A stretch of 64,000 nt of DNA from DATFCK01 sp963728975 (GCA_963728975.1 CAVSMF010000001.1:1550001-1614000); one strand, 5' to 3'; shown: positions 53,317 through 61,357, counted from the stretch's first letter. Program-made: numbers and translations. The notes: generated from the letters alone by a model not told the origin.

Positions 53317-54138
53317 ATGACGGATAAGAACACGACCTTGATTCCCGAGGAAGGCTGGCATTGTCTTCATCTGTTTTACCGGATTGAGTACGGGCAATGG
53401 GAATTGTTCGGCCCGGAAGAACGCAACGCCGCCAAGACCAGGCTCTCGGCGCTGGTCCAGGAAATCCGGGACATGGACTCCACCCAGTTGCTTACCCTCG
53501 GAGTGGTGACGCCCAAGGCCGATATCGGTTTCATGTTGGTGACACCCGACCTGCAATCGGCCAACCGGATCGAAAAGCGACTCAGCGCTTCGCTGGGCGC
53601 GGATGTTCTTACACCGGTTTACAGTTATTTGTCGCTCACTGAAGAAAGCGAATATATCACGACCGAACAGGAATACGCCGACACCCTGGCCCAGGACCAA
53701 AATATCAAGGCCGATTCTCCCAAATTTGAGGAAGCAATGGCGGCGTTCCGCGAACGGATGAAGCACTACCGCCAGGACCGGGTTTACCCGACGCTCCCGG
53801 ATTGGCCCATTGTTTGTTTTTATAACATGAGCAAACGCCGCGGCGAACACCGGAACTGGTATGCGCTGCCCTACGAAGAACGGCGCAGTCTGATGAAAGG
53901 ACATGCCATGGTGGGGCGCGAGTTTGCCGGAAAGATAAAACAGCTCATCACTGGTTCGACCGGCCTTGACGATGCCGAGTGGGGCGTGACCCTTTTTGCG
54001 CGGGACACTTTTCAAATAAAAGCGATTGTCTACAAAATGCGGTTTGACCCGGTGAGCGCGGAGTACGCCGATTTCGGAGAATTTTTTATTGGGATTCAAC
54101 TCCCGCTCGACGAGTTGTTTCACCGGCTGCAACTTTAG
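53317..54138 (+). CDS. hemQ: Coproheme decarboxylase HemQ (chlorite-dismutase-like)
   Basis: 273 aa of the chlorite-dismutase family. The second half has 'FYNMSKRRGEHRNWYALPYE' with the M-S-K-x-R motif (residues about 171-175). The proximal heme ligand is H196 in 'MKGHAMVGREFAGKIKQLIT', and 'DDAEWGVTLFARD' follows. The distal Arg of true chlorite dismutases is not at its place, which fits HemQ. It decarboxylates Fe-coproporphyrin III to heme b in the coproporphyrin-dependent pathway. No other heme genes are near. Confidence 0.9.
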   Translation: MTDKNTTLIPEEGWHCLHLFYRIEYGQWELFGPEERNAAKTRLSALVQEIRDMDSTQLLTLGVVTPKADIGFMLVTPDLQSANRIEKRLSASLGADVLTPVYSYLSLTEESEYITTEQEYADTLAQDQNIKADSPKFEEAMAAFRERMKHYRQDRVYPTLPDWPIVCFYNMSKRRGEHRNWYALPYEERRSLMKGHAMVGREFAGKIKQLITGSTGLDDAEWGVTLFARDTFQIKAIVYKMRFDPVSAEYADFGEFFIGIQLPLDELFHRLQL

Positions 54139-54150
54139 GCTGTAGCGGCG

Positions 54151-54216
54151 GTCTGTGACCGCCGACGCGATTGTCTGTGACCGCCGCCGCGATTGTCTGT
54201 GACCGCCGCCGCGACG
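54151..54216. repeat. Three tandem copies of a 22-bp unit
   Basis: GTCTGTGACCGCCGACGCGATT at 54151, with the same unit at 54173 and 54195 (ending CGACG). The array starts 12 nt after the hemQ stop and is preceded by the partly complementary GTAGCGGCG, so part could pair with the first unit. It has no coding role. Confidence 0.8.
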
Positions 54217-54330
54217 GTTGTAAGATGTCCCAATCGCGCATCATTCCGCGATGGACGCCTCGGAGATGCGTCCCTGGCTGGAATTAGTGCGCGATGTGCG
54301 AGAGTGATAGACTTTCGCCCAGCGGTTTAA

Positions 54331-54418
54331 GGATGGGTGACAGAGCGGTCTATTGTGCACGCCTGGAAAGCGTGTGTGCCGAAAGGCACCCGGGGTTCGA
54401 ATCCCCGCCCATCCGCCA
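54331..54418 (+). tRNA. tRNA-Ser (anticodon GGA)
   Basis: An 88-nt gene. The acceptor stem GGATGGG/CCCATCC is followed by discriminator G and an encoded CCA (54416-54418). The anticodon stem CACGC/GCGTG encloses loop CTGGAAA with GGA at 54365-54367. A long variable arm (TGTGCCGAAAGGCACC region) and a T-loop GGTTCGAATCC are present. The long variable arm and GGA anticodon identify serine. It stands alone between hemQ and a leftward gene. Confidence 0.97.
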
Positions 54419-54428
54419 GGAGTGAAAC

Positions 54429-55109
54429 CTAGAGATCGCGCCGGGGCAAGATCTGCTGATCCTGGTGGATCCTGACTATGCTCCGGTCCGGCAAAACGCC
54501 CCGAAAGGTCATTCCCGGATAGACAATACAATCCCGGCCCAGAAGCGTGCCCGGATTGATCACGGCGTTGCAGCCGATCTCGGTCCGATCGCCGATTACC
54601 GCCCCGAACTTTTTCAATCCGGTGGCAACACGTTCTGCCTCCCCCGCGACCATGATTTCGCCATGGTCCAGTTTGACGTTGGAGAGAATGACTCCGGCCC
54701 CCAGATGCGCGCCATACCCCAAAATCGAATCGCCCACATAATTGAAATGCGGTGCCTGGACGTCATCCAGTAAAATGCAGTTTTTGAACTCGGACGAGTT
54801 TCCCATCACAACCCCGTTTCCCGCGATTACGTTTTCCCGCACGTAACACCCGCTGCGGATCTGGCAATTCTCGCCGATCCAGGCCGGGCCTTTCAGCACT
54901 GCGCCTGGTTCGACCACGGTTCCGGCGCCGATGAAGACGCTCTGGCTGATAAACGGTTTTCCAATCAACTCGCCCAGGACCGCAGGCTTCAGGCGAAACT
55001 GGAGATAGCTGGCAATTTGTTTCAGCGCGTCCCAGACATATTTTTGGTTCTCGAACAATTTTGCGTGGGCAGTGTGTTCGAGGTCCAGGTAATCGGCCGG
55101 CGCAAACAT
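54429..55109 (-). CDS. LbH nucleotidyltransferase/acyltransferase-like protein (GlmU C-domain-like)
   Basis: ATG 55109 ('MFAPADYLDLEHTAHAKLFE') gives 226 aa; upstream open codons look random. Residues about 60-215 are hexapeptide repeats ('VFIGAGTVVEPGAVLKGPAW', 'IGENCQIRSGCYV', 'IGYGAHLGAGVIL', 'IGDRTEIGCNAVINPGTLLG'), close to the C-terminal beta-helix of GlmU or glucose-1-phosphate thymidylyltransferases. The uridylyl/thymidylyl transferase domain is absent. It may acetylate an amino sugar phosphate, but the substrate is not clear. It follows the tRNA-Ser and cysS on the leftward strand. Confidence 0.75.
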   Translation of the reverse strand: MFAPADYLDLEHTAHAKLFENQKYVWDALKQIASYLQFRLKPAVLGELIGKPFISQSVFIGAGTVVEPGAVLKGPAWIGENCQIRSGCYVRENVIAGNGVVMGNSSEFKNCILLDDVQAPHFNYVGDSILGYGAHLGAGVILSNVKLDHGEIMVAGEAERVATGLKKFGAVIGDRTEIGCNAVINPGTLLGRDCIVYPGMTFRGVLPDRSIVRIHQDQQILPRRDL

Positions 55110-55282
55110 CTTCAGCGGCCAAGATGAACAAAGCTTATGACGCGAAGCGAGCGCAATCTTCGGGGAGCGCGGGCATGTCGCCCGCACTGGCCGGCATGTT
55201 GCCGGACTGTCTGTCGCGCGTTGGGCGAACAGCGGCCGGCAAAATGGGCCGGCGTCGGGCAAGATGCCGGCGCTTCCCCACC

Positions 55283-56704
55283 TCACCGCGGGCCGCGCCT
55301 GGCAAGTTTCTGACCGTCCGGTGTGTCCCGGACCTCCCACCCCTGGGCAGCGATCCGGTCGCGCAATTCGTCGCTTCGCTTCCAATCTTTTTCGCGCCGG
55401 GCTTTCTCCCGCTCTTCGGCCAGGTGCGCGATTTCCGCCGGCGCATTTCTGCCGGGTTCAGGTTCGAGGTCGAGGACGCTGTTTATCTTCTCCCACCATT
55501 TTAGCCATGCCGATGCCCATTCGGCATCCAAATCCCCCCGGTCCAACGCCCGGTTTGTGTCCCGAATCGTCTCGAATAAAAACCCCAGCGCCGCCGAAAT
55601 GTTCAAGTCCTCATCCAGCGCTTCCTCGAAAGTGCGGGGCAAGTTTTCAACTTGGCCGTTATTGGAACCGGCAATTTCAAAATTTGCGCCGCGTTTTCGC
55701 AGCCGCTCCAGCCAATCGTCCACTCGGGCCAGCGATTCGCGCGCTTCTTTCATTCCTTCCCAGGTGAAATTGAGCGGGCTCCGATAATGGACGCGCATCA
55801 GTGCGTAGCGCAGCTCCCGGCCGGTGTATCCTTTGCCAAGCACGTCCGGCAGGGTGTAAATATTTCCGAGCGACTTGGACATCTTCTGGCCGTCCACCAG
55901 CAGATGCTCGCAATGGAGCCAGTAACGGACGAAGCGTTTTCCGGTTACACCTTCGGTTTGGGCAATCTCCGCCTCGTGGTGCGGAAAAATATTGTCCACC
56001 CCGCCGCAATGAATGTCGACCTGGTCGCCCAGCAACGCCGTGGCCATGGCGCTGCACTCGATGTGCCAACCGGGGCGGCCGCGGCCCCAGGGACTTTCCC
56101 ATGCCACACCGCCATCCTCTTCGTCCCACGCTTTCCAAAGGGCAAAATCGCCGACGTGCTCCTTGTCGTACTCGTCGTGCTTTACTCGTCCGGTCGATTG
56201 CAACTGGCTCAGGTCGAAATGGGCCAGCTTGCCGTAATCGGGAAAATTCCTGATCCGGTAATAAACCGATTTATCCTCGGCCTGATAAGCCAGCCCCTTC
56301 GCGATCAGTTGGCTGATCATCGAGATCATTCGCTCGATGTAGCGTTGGTCGGTCGCCGCCGGATATTTGTCAGCGGGTTTGATCCGCAGGGTCTCGCAAT
56401 CTTCGAAGAACATCTTCTTGAACTGGGCCGTGAACTCGGAAAGGGGAATGCCGGCGGCAAGCGCGCCCCGGATGGTTTTATCGTCCACGTCGGTGATGTT
56501 CATCACTCGGTTGACCTCGTAACCGCGCAGCTCGAGATGGCGCTGGAGCAGATCTTCGAAAACGTAGGCCCGAAAGTTCCCAATGTGAGCGCGGCTGTAA
56601 ACGGTCGGTCCGCAGGTGTAGATGGCGACGCTGCGCGAACCGGGGTCGCGCGGGGCGAACTCCTCGACTTTACGGGACCAGGTGTTGAAAAATCGCAGGG
56701 CCAT
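55283..56704 (-). CDS. cysS: Cysteinyl-tRNA synthetase
   Basis: 473 aa from ATG 56704, sharing its first base with the ispF stop (TGATG). Class I motifs are 'HIGN' (40-43) and 'KMSKS' (274-278). Zinc ligands C31 ('TCGPTVY'), C217 ('HIECSAMA') and the 'PHHEAE' His residues are present. The helical anticodon domain ends with 'GWEVRDTPDGQKLARR'. It charges tRNA-Cys. The order suhB-ispF-cysS suggests one leftward operon. A 173-bp gap with no gene separates it from the LbH protein gene. Confidence 0.96.
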   Translation of the reverse strand: MALRFFNTWSRKVEEFAPRDPGSRSVAIYTCGPTVYSRAHIGNFRAYVFEDLLQRHLELRGYEVNRVMNITDVDDKTIRGALAAGIPLSEFTAQFKKMFFEDCETLRIKPADKYPAATDQRYIERMISMISQLIAKGLAYQAEDKSVYYRIRNFPDYGKLAHFDLSQLQSTGRVKHDEYDKEHVGDFALWKAWDEEDGGVAWESPWGRGRPGWHIECSAMATALLGDQVDIHCGGVDNIFPHHEAEIAQTEGVTGKRFVRYWLHCEHLLVDGQKMSKSLGNIYTLPDVLGKGYTGRELRYALMRVHYRSPLNFTWEGMKEARESLARVDDWLERLRKRGANFEIAGSNNGQVENLPRTFEEALDEDLNISAALGFLFETIRDTNRALDRGDLDAEWASAWLKWWEKINSVLDLEPEPGRNAPAEIAHLAEEREKARREKDWKRSDELRDRIAAQGWEVRDTPDGQKLARRGPR

Positions 56705-57243
56705 CACTTCGGTAGGGACGGACCGCCGGGCCGTCCGCTGCGATTCCGGCGCGCCCGGCGGTCGCGCCCTACCATTTCAACCGTCGCCACCGCCATGGCG
56801 GCAATCCCTTCGCCCCGGCCGATTGATCCAAGCGTCTCATTAGTGGTGGCTTTGATGTTGACCTGCTCGTCGGAGAGTTTCAGCGCTGCCGCAATCGCTT
56901 TTCGCATGGCCGCGACATGCGGCCCGATTTTGGGCGCTTCTGCGATCACGGTAGCGTCGATATGCACCGGCCACGCATTTTTCTCGCCCAGCAGAGCCAG
57001 GACCTGCTTCAGAATATCGATGCTGCTGATCCCCCGGATCGACTCGTCCGTATTCGGGAAATGCTGTCCGATGTCGCCGGCTCCGGCCCCGCCCAGCAAT
57101 GCATCGGCTATGGCATGGGCCAGGACGTCGGCGTCGGAATGCCCTTCCAATCCGCGATGGTGGGGAATTTCCACTCCGCCGAGGACGAGCTTGCGCCCTT
57201 CGCTCAGGCGATGGATGTCATAGCCGATGCCGCATCGGATCAT
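56704..57243 (-). CDS. ispF: 2-C-methyl-D-erythritol 2,4-cyclodiphosphate synthase
   Basis: ATG 57243 gives 179 aa. Family features are 'GIGYDIHRL' (metal ligands D9, H11), 'GLEGHSDADVLAHAIADALLG', 'GDIGQHFPN' and 'NIKATTNETLGSIGRGEGI'. It forms MEcPP in the MEP isoprenoid pathway that dxs begins. Residues from about 157 on ('GRDRRARRNRSGRPGGPS') are an extension encoded by a palindromic repeat (56711-56773), whereas homologues usually end near residue 157-160. It is 2 nt from suhB and overlaps cysS by 1 nt. Confidence 0.95.
   Translation of the reverse strand: MIRCGIGYDIHRLSEGRKLVLGGVEIPHHRGLEGHSDADVLAHAIADALLGGAGAGDIGQHFPNTDESIRGISSIDILKQVLALLGEKNAWPVHIDATVIAEAPKIGPHVAAMRKAIAAALKLSDEQVNIKATTNETLGSIGRGEGIAAMAVATVEMVGRDRRARRNRSGRPGGPSLPK
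56711..56773. repeat. 63-bp palindrome inside the 3' end of ispF
   Basis: The arms GGTAGGGACGGACCGCCGGGC and the reverse complement of GCCCGGCGGTCGCGCCCTACC form a near-perfect inverted repeat. It codes for the non-conserved, Arg-rich C-terminus of IspF in frame, so it seems to have been inserted near the original stop. Confidence 0.75.
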
Positions 57244-57245
57244 GC

Positions 57246-57992
57246 TCACAGCTTGAGATCGAGTATGCCGTTGGAGGCGATGATGCTGTATTTGTCCTTC
57301 ATGTCCTGGCGCGGATTCAACTCGACTTTTCCTCCGGCGGTCTCGACCAGAAGCCAGCCGGCGGCGATATCCCACAGGCTGATTCCTTGTTCGATGTAAG
57401 CGTCGAATCGTCCGCACGCCACGTAGGCCATGTCGAGCGCGGCGCTGCCCATCAAACGGCACTTGCGGGCCCGATGGACCATTTGTTGAAGGACAGGCAT
57501 TCCCGATTCGATGGTTACACCGGTCTTGGAAAGGCCGACTGAAATAACCGCCTCGGCCAGATCGGCCCGGTCGCTCACCCGAAAGGGATGTCCATTCAGG
57601 TTGGGCTCTTCTCCTTTTTGGCCGGTCCACATCTCGTCGCGGATCGGATCGTAAATGACTCCGACGATGATCTCGCCTTTGTAACGGAGAGCGATGGAAA
57701 CGCAAAAGTGAGGGATCCGATAAAAATAATTCACCGTGCCATCCAGCGGATCGACCACCCATTGGTGTTCGCTCGATTGATCGCCGACGATTCCTTCTTC
57801 GCCATAAAGGGCGTGATGGGGAAATTGCTTTAACAGCAGGCCGGTGATGAGCTCCTGCGTCTCCACATCAATCTTCAGCTTGATGTCGTGAGCCTCGGCT
57901 GCGTTCACCTGCTGCGGCCGCCGGAAATTATGACAAAGCAATTCTCCGGCAGCCCGCGCTGCTTTTGTGGCTGCTTCGAGGTAGTGGACCAT
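57246..57992 (-). CDS. suhB: Inositol monophosphatase family protein
   Basis: 248 aa. The metal-binding motifs are 'GEEG' (64-67), 'VVDPLDGTVNY' (79-89) and 'WDIAAGWLLVETAGG' near residue 206. These are the three Asp/Glu sites of Li-sensitive phosphatases. It could act on inositol-1-phosphate, or take part in rRNA maturation as SuhB does; sequence does not decide. It is the first gene of the suhB-ispF-cysS group. Confidence 0.9.
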   Translation of the reverse strand: MVHYLEAATKAARAAGELLCHNFRRPQQVNAAEAHDIKLKIDVETQELITGLLLKQFPHHALYGEEGIVGDQSSEHQWVVDPLDGTVNYFYRIPHFCVSIALRYKGEIIVGVIYDPIRDEMWTGQKGEEPNLNGHPFRVSDRADLAEAVISVGLSKTGVTIESGMPVLQQMVHRARKCRLMGSAALDMAYVACGRFDAYIEQGISLWDIAAGWLLVETAGGKVELNPRQDMKDKYSIIASNGILDLKL

Positions 57993-58200
57993 GGCGATTG
58001 ATTATTTCGCACAACGACCGGGAAGTGCACGGGGGAAAACAAAGGCGGGCGGGTCGCGCGGTTTCCCTGGAAAGACCGGAGCCGCTGGACCCGGGCTTGC
58101 CCGGCGGAGCTTGGTCCGGCCGAGAGGGCCGGTATCTGTTTAGCGCTGATTGCGCAGGAACAATCCCAGTCTGGGCAACGCCCCACCTGGCAAAGCGGAA

Positions 58201-58290
58201 AAACTTTCGCGGCCTGAGGCCCCTCCCACTTTAGGGCTGGCGTGTTAAGATGGCTTGCAATGTGGGAGGGGCCTTTGGCCGCGAGAGTTT
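58201..58290. repeat. 90-bp extragenic palindrome, 'CGCGGCC..GGCCCCTCCCAC' family
   Basis: The left arm AAACTTTCGCGGCCTGAGG.. pairs with GTGGGAGGGGCCTTTGGCCGCGAGAGTTT at the right, about 29 bp per arm with few mismatches. It would form a very stable hairpin on either strand. A half copy is at 53157. Confidence 0.8.
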
Positions 58291-58351
58291 CTGGGGCTTT
58301 ACTTAACGCGTGGAAGACCGTGGCTAAACACATGCGAGGGCCGAACGCGTG

Positions 58352-58387
58352 AAAAAAAACCGGGAGGAAAATAAATTCTCCTCCCGG
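58352..58387 (-). terminator. Rho-independent terminator downstream of the 21-aa gene
   Basis: Read leftward, a 9-bp stem CCGGGAGGA/TCCTCCCGG with a 10-nt loop is followed by eight T residues (58359-58352). This is a textbook intrinsic terminator for a transcript arriving from the 58444-58509 gene. Confidence 0.85.
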
Positions 58388-58403
58388 GTTGAGTTTGGAC
58401 TAT

Positions 58404-58425
58404 GGCCCCGAAAGCGTTCGGGGCC
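58404..58425 (-). other. Perfect 9-bp hairpin in the 3' region of the 21-aa gene
   Basis: GGCCCCGAA/TTCGGGGCC with a 4-nt loop lies between the small gene's stop and its terminator. It may stabilise the transcript or be a second termination or protein-binding element; the function is unknown. Confidence 0.7.
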
Positions 58426-58443
58426 GTGATCAAGCGACGGGCG

Positions 58444-58509
58444 TTAATGCCTCTTTCTCTTCGCTGATTTTTTCTTAGCGGCTTTCTTTGCTTTTCTTTT
58501 TGCTGGCAT
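58444..58509 (-). CDS. 21-aa Lys/Arg-rich microprotein
   Basis: The product 'MPAKRKAKKAAKKKSAKRKR' plus a final His is almost only Lys, Arg and Ala, like the tail of a histone H1-type nucleoid protein. An AAAGGGGGG sequence lies about 8 nt before ATG 58509, a strong Shine-Dalgarno. Downstream are a perfect hairpin and an intrinsic terminator. A TTGACA at 58604-58599 (overlapping the coaB stop) could be a -35, but no good -10 is seen, so it may instead be co-transcribed with coaC-coaB. The ribosome site and terminator argue that it is a real gene. It probably binds nucleic acid. Confidence 0.7.
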   Translation of the reverse strand: MPAKRKAKKAAKKKSAKRKRH

Positions 58510-58600
58510 CGACTATTCCCCCCTTTCAATCCGCAGATGCGGAGGGTTCGTGAAGGATTAGTTTCACTTACCGAGTTCAGTAACCGTCACGTTTTTTTTG

Positions 58601-59236
58601 TCAAACATTTTTCTTCGCGTTTGAAATTATTTTTATGAGCTCGCGCGCGATCGTTTTCTTCGGCGCCCGCGAAATTGTTTTTGGTTTGTCATCGCGAAAG
58701 AAGATTGTGACCTCGTTGTCAGCACTTTCCATTCCCATGTCAATGCCGCTGACGTCGTTAGCCACAACCATGTCGCAACGTTTTTCCCGCAGCTTTTTTT
58801 TCGCGTTGTTTTCGAGATCGTTTGTCTCGGCGGCAAATCCGATTACCAAAAAGCTGCGAGGCCGCGGCAGAGAGGCGAGAATGTCGCGGGTGGGAACGAG
58901 AGCGAGGGAAAAGGGCTGGTTCCGTTTCTTGATTTTCTCCTTGGAAACGGCGGCCGGCTTGTAATCGGACACGGCCGCGCACATCACCAGCGCATCGCAC
59001 TCCCCAATTTCCACGTGCACCGCGTCGTGCATCTGGTCGGCGGTCAGCACCGGGACGAAACGAGCCGAGGCAGGCGGCAAAAGATTCACCCGGCCGGAAA
59101 TCAAGACCACGCTGTGACCCGCTTCCAAGGCCGCTTCGGCAAGGGCATAGCCCATTCGGCCGGACGAGCGATTGCTAAGGTATCGAACCGGATCGATCGG
59201 CTCCTGGGTCGGGCCGGCCGTGATCACAAATCTCAC
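58601..59236 (-). CDS. coaB: Phosphopantothenate-cysteine ligase (CoaB domain)
   Basis: 211 aa. 'FVITAGPTQEPIDPVRYLSNRSSGRMGYAL' is the CoaB nucleotide-binding N-terminus (in part). 'ALVMCAAVSDYKP' and 'VIGFAAETNDLENNAKKKL' are the conserved CTP/phosphopantothenate motifs, and 'VANDVSGIDMGMESADNEV' follows. It joins 4'-phosphopantothenate and cysteine. In most bacteria it is fused behind CoaC; here it is a separate gene overlapping coaC by 4 nt. Confidence 0.94.
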   Translation of the reverse strand: MRFVITAGPTQEPIDPVRYLSNRSSGRMGYALAEAALEAGHSVVLISGRVNLLPPASARFVPVLTADQMHDAVHVEIGECDALVMCAAVSDYKPAAVSKEKIKKRNQPFSLALVPTRDILASLPRPRSFLVIGFAAETNDLENNAKKKLREKRCDMVVANDVSGIDMGMESADNEVTIFFRDDKPKTISRAPKKTIARELIKIISNAKKNV

Positions 59237-59847
59237 GCGATCAGATTTTCCTGGCGCGCGAGTAGAAGCTCCGCGCGAAAAGCAATCTCGTTCACTTTCC
59301 AGAGTCGCCCGATCCCTTCGTAACCGCAGGCCAGCATTCCTTCCTCCGGTCCAATGAACTCGACGCCCCGCGATTTGAGCTTCTCCACGTTTTCACGGGT
59401 GGCGGCATGCTCCCACATCTTTCCATTCATGGCCGGGGCGATCAGAATGGGAGCGCGTGTGGCCAGCGCGATCGCTGCCAGAGGATGACCAGCCAGGCCG
59501 TGGGCCAATTCCGAGATGACGTTGGCCGTGGCCGGGGCGATCAAGAGAAGATTAGCCCGATCCGCCAGTTGGATATGACCGGGACGCCAGCTCTCTTTTT
59601 CGTCAAAGAAGCTCGTCATCACCGGATTCTTGGAAAGCGTCTGCAAGGTCAGGGGAGTGATGAACTCCATTGCATCCTGAGTCATGACTCCAAAAACGTC
59701 GTGCCCTTGCTTGACCAGCAGACTGGCCAGTTCCGCCGATTTGTAGGCGGCAATGGATCCGGTTACACCAAGCACCACGCACTTGGTCTTTGATTGCAGC
59801 CGCACCACTTTTCGGGAGCTGGTCTTTTCATTGCGGCGGGCTGGCAT
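59233..59847 (-). CDS. coaC: Phosphopantothenoylcysteine decarboxylase (CoaC domain)
   Basis: 204 aa flavoprotein. 'VVLGVTGSIAAYKSAEL' is the FMN-binding N-terminus. 'HIQLADRANLLLIAPATANV' has the catalytic His, and 'APAMNGKMWEHAATRENVEKL' is the substrate 'P-A-M-N-x-x-M-W' motif. 'EGMLACGYEGIGRL' holds the catalytic Cys. It decarboxylates 4'-phosphopantothenoylcysteine to phosphopantetheine. The first 20 residues are a basic extension; a later start is possible. It follows gmk by 24 nt. Confidence 0.94.
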   Translation of the reverse strand: MPARRNEKTSSRKVVRLQSKTKCVVLGVTGSIAAYKSAELASLLVKQGHDVFGVMTQDAMEFITPLTLQTLSKNPVMTSFFDEKESWRPGHIQLADRANLLLIAPATANVISELAHGLAGHPLAAIALATRAPILIAPAMNGKMWEHAATRENVEKLKSRGVEFIGPEEGMLACGYEGIGRLWKVNEIAFRAELLLARQENLIA

Positions 59848-59871
59848 GTTCGGGGATCGCGGAAAATGGCG

Positions 59872-60531
59872 CTATTTTTGAATCAGTCGCCTGCTCAAGT
59901 ATCGCTCCGCGCCGGTAATATGGCGAAACTTTTGCAAATCTTCCTCCATCGATTGGCTGATGATAGTGTAGCGGTAATCGCGCCAAAGTTCCATTTCCCT
60001 GGCCGCAGTGACAAGACGTCCTTCGATTTCTTCCGCTGTCTCGGTTCCCCGTTTTACCAGTCTCCGCCGCAATTCATCCAAATTCGGCGGCATGATGAAA
60101 ACATCGGCCAGCGCTTGACGGATGAATGGATCATCGCAATTGCGGATGGCGGCCGCGCCCTGGGTATCGACATCGATCAGGACGTCGATCCCATTCTTCA
60201 GATTGCCGACCAAAGGCTCGCGCAATGTTCCGTAATAATGATCGTGGACCTTGGCGTATTCGAGAAATTCACCCGCCTCGGTCCGGGCCAAAAAGTCCGG
60301 CTCGGTAAGGAAATGGTAATCTTCTCCCTTGATCTCGCCGGCTCGGGGCGGGCGGGTAGTGCAGGAAACGGAATAGACAAAATTCGGAGTTTGTCTGAGG
60401 GCGTCGCAAATGGTGGTTTTGCCGGCGCCGGATGGCGCCGAAATCACAAATAGAATTCCGTAGCGACTAAACCGTTTATTCAAGGTTTTGGACTTGCTCG
60501 CGAATTTTCTCGAGTTCGGCCTTGCAAGCAA
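59872..60531 (-). CDS. gmk: Guanylate kinase
   Basis: Up to 219 aa with P-loop 'SAPSGAGKTT' (31-40), the GMP-binding 'YSVSCTTRPPRAGEIKGEDYHF', and 'LIDVDTQGAAAIR'. It phosphorylates GMP to GDP. ATG 60531 overlaps yicC by 56 nt; a TTG at 60483 would give only 8 nt of overlap and a length nearer to the family's norm. The yicC-gmk order is the common one, but rpoZ, which often follows, is absent. Confidence 0.95.
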   Translation of the reverse strand: MLARPNSRKFASKSKTLNKRFSRYGILFVISAPSGAGKTTICDALRQTPNFVYSVSCTTRPPRAGEIKGEDYHFLTEPDFLARTEAGEFLEYAKVHDHYYGTLREPLVGNLKNGIDVLIDVDTQGAAAIRNCDDPFIRQALADVFIMPPNLDELRRRLVKRGTETAEEIEGRLVTAAREMELWRDYRYTIISQSMEEDLQKFRHITGAERYLSRRLIQK

Positions 60532-61357
60532 CCACGCGCTGGGCGATCCCGGCGTCGTTGGCTTTCGCGCCCAGGGTGTTCAATTCGCGAAAAATTTCCT
60601 GGATAATGAATTCCAATGTCCGCCCGACCGGTTCATTCTTTCTCAGGTTGTGGGCGAACTGGGCGAGATGACTTTCCAGTCTGGTTAATTCCTCCGAAAC
60701 ATCGGACCGGTCGGCAAAAAACGAGATCTCCTTCAGGAGGCGTTCGTCCTCGCTGGCAATGGCGAGCCCTGCTTTTTGGATGCGATCAAGGAGGGTGGTG
60801 CGATATCTCTTTGCAACTTCGGGATGCAGGGTTCGGATTTCCTTGAGGTTTTTTCTGATCGCTTTCAGCCGGTGAATCAGATCCTTGGCCAGGTGTTTGC
60901 CTTCACGCTCACGCATTTTGATGAGCTCAGCCAGAGCGCTCCGCAGAGCGCGCTCGACTGCGGGCCATGCTTCATCCGGCGCGATTGTCGCCTCCGGTAA
61001 CCGCATGACTCCGGGAGCCTGCAAAATCGTGCCGATGTTGATTTCCCCGGGGGCGTTCAATTCCTTTTGCAACGCCCGCATTGCGTCGTGGTAGGAACGG
61101 GCCAGTTCGGTGTCGAGGGCAAGCTTGCCCGCGCCGTTGGAGCCGCCATGAATGGTGACGACCACATTGGTCCGGCCGCGGGAAATGTTTTCGTTAACCG
61201 CCTGCCGTATCCGCGGCTCGAGCTCAGTTAAATCGCGGGGCAAGTTTATCACGATGTCGCTCTGCTTCCGGTTTACGGAGTTCAGTTCGACGCTGAATTT
61301 CGTGCCGCGATGATCGACGTCCCCGCGGCCATAGCCGGTCATGCTTCTCACAGGCAT
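60476..61357 (-). CDS. YicC-family endoribonuclease-like protein
   Basis: 293 aa with the YicC signature 'MPVRSMTGYGRGDV' at the N-terminus. 'FSVELNSVNRKQSDIVINLP' and the C-terminal 'VGRTLEFIIQEIFRELNTLG' plus 'NDAGIAQRVVACKAELEKIR' complete it. YicC proteins are RNases implicated in small-RNA turnover and stationary-phase fitness. It is the first gene of the yicC-gmk-coaC-coaB leftward group. The 219-bp gap upstream (61358-61576) has no gene. Confidence 0.92.
   Translation of the reverse strand: MPVRSMTGYGRGDVDHRGTKFSVELNSVNRKQSDIVINLPRDLTELEPRIRQAVNENISRGRTNVVVTIHGGSNGAGKLALDTELARSYHDAMRALQKELNAPGEINIGTILQAPGVMRLPEATIAPDEAWPAVERALRSALAELIKMREREGKHLAKDLIHRLKAIRKNLKEIRTLHPEVAKRYRTTLLDRIQKAGLAIASEDERLLKEISFFADRSDVSEELTRLESHLAQFAHNLRKNEPVGRTLEFIIQEIFRELNTLGAKANDAGIAQRVVACKAELEKIREQVQNLE

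Larger units (their letters stand above)
57993..58443. other. 451-bp gap with a palindrome, a terminator and a hairpin
   Basis: No gene of normal size. It contains the 90-bp palindrome (58201-58290), the terminator at 58352-58387 and the hairpin at 58404-58425, all listed separately. The part close to 57993 must hold the promoter of the leftward suhB operon; no clear promoter motif is visible. Confidence 0.6.

Noticed and set aside
55652..57223. 523-codon rightward open frame opposite cysS and ispF
   Set aside because: It spans two confident genes on the other strand and reads as Arg/Ala-rich noise.
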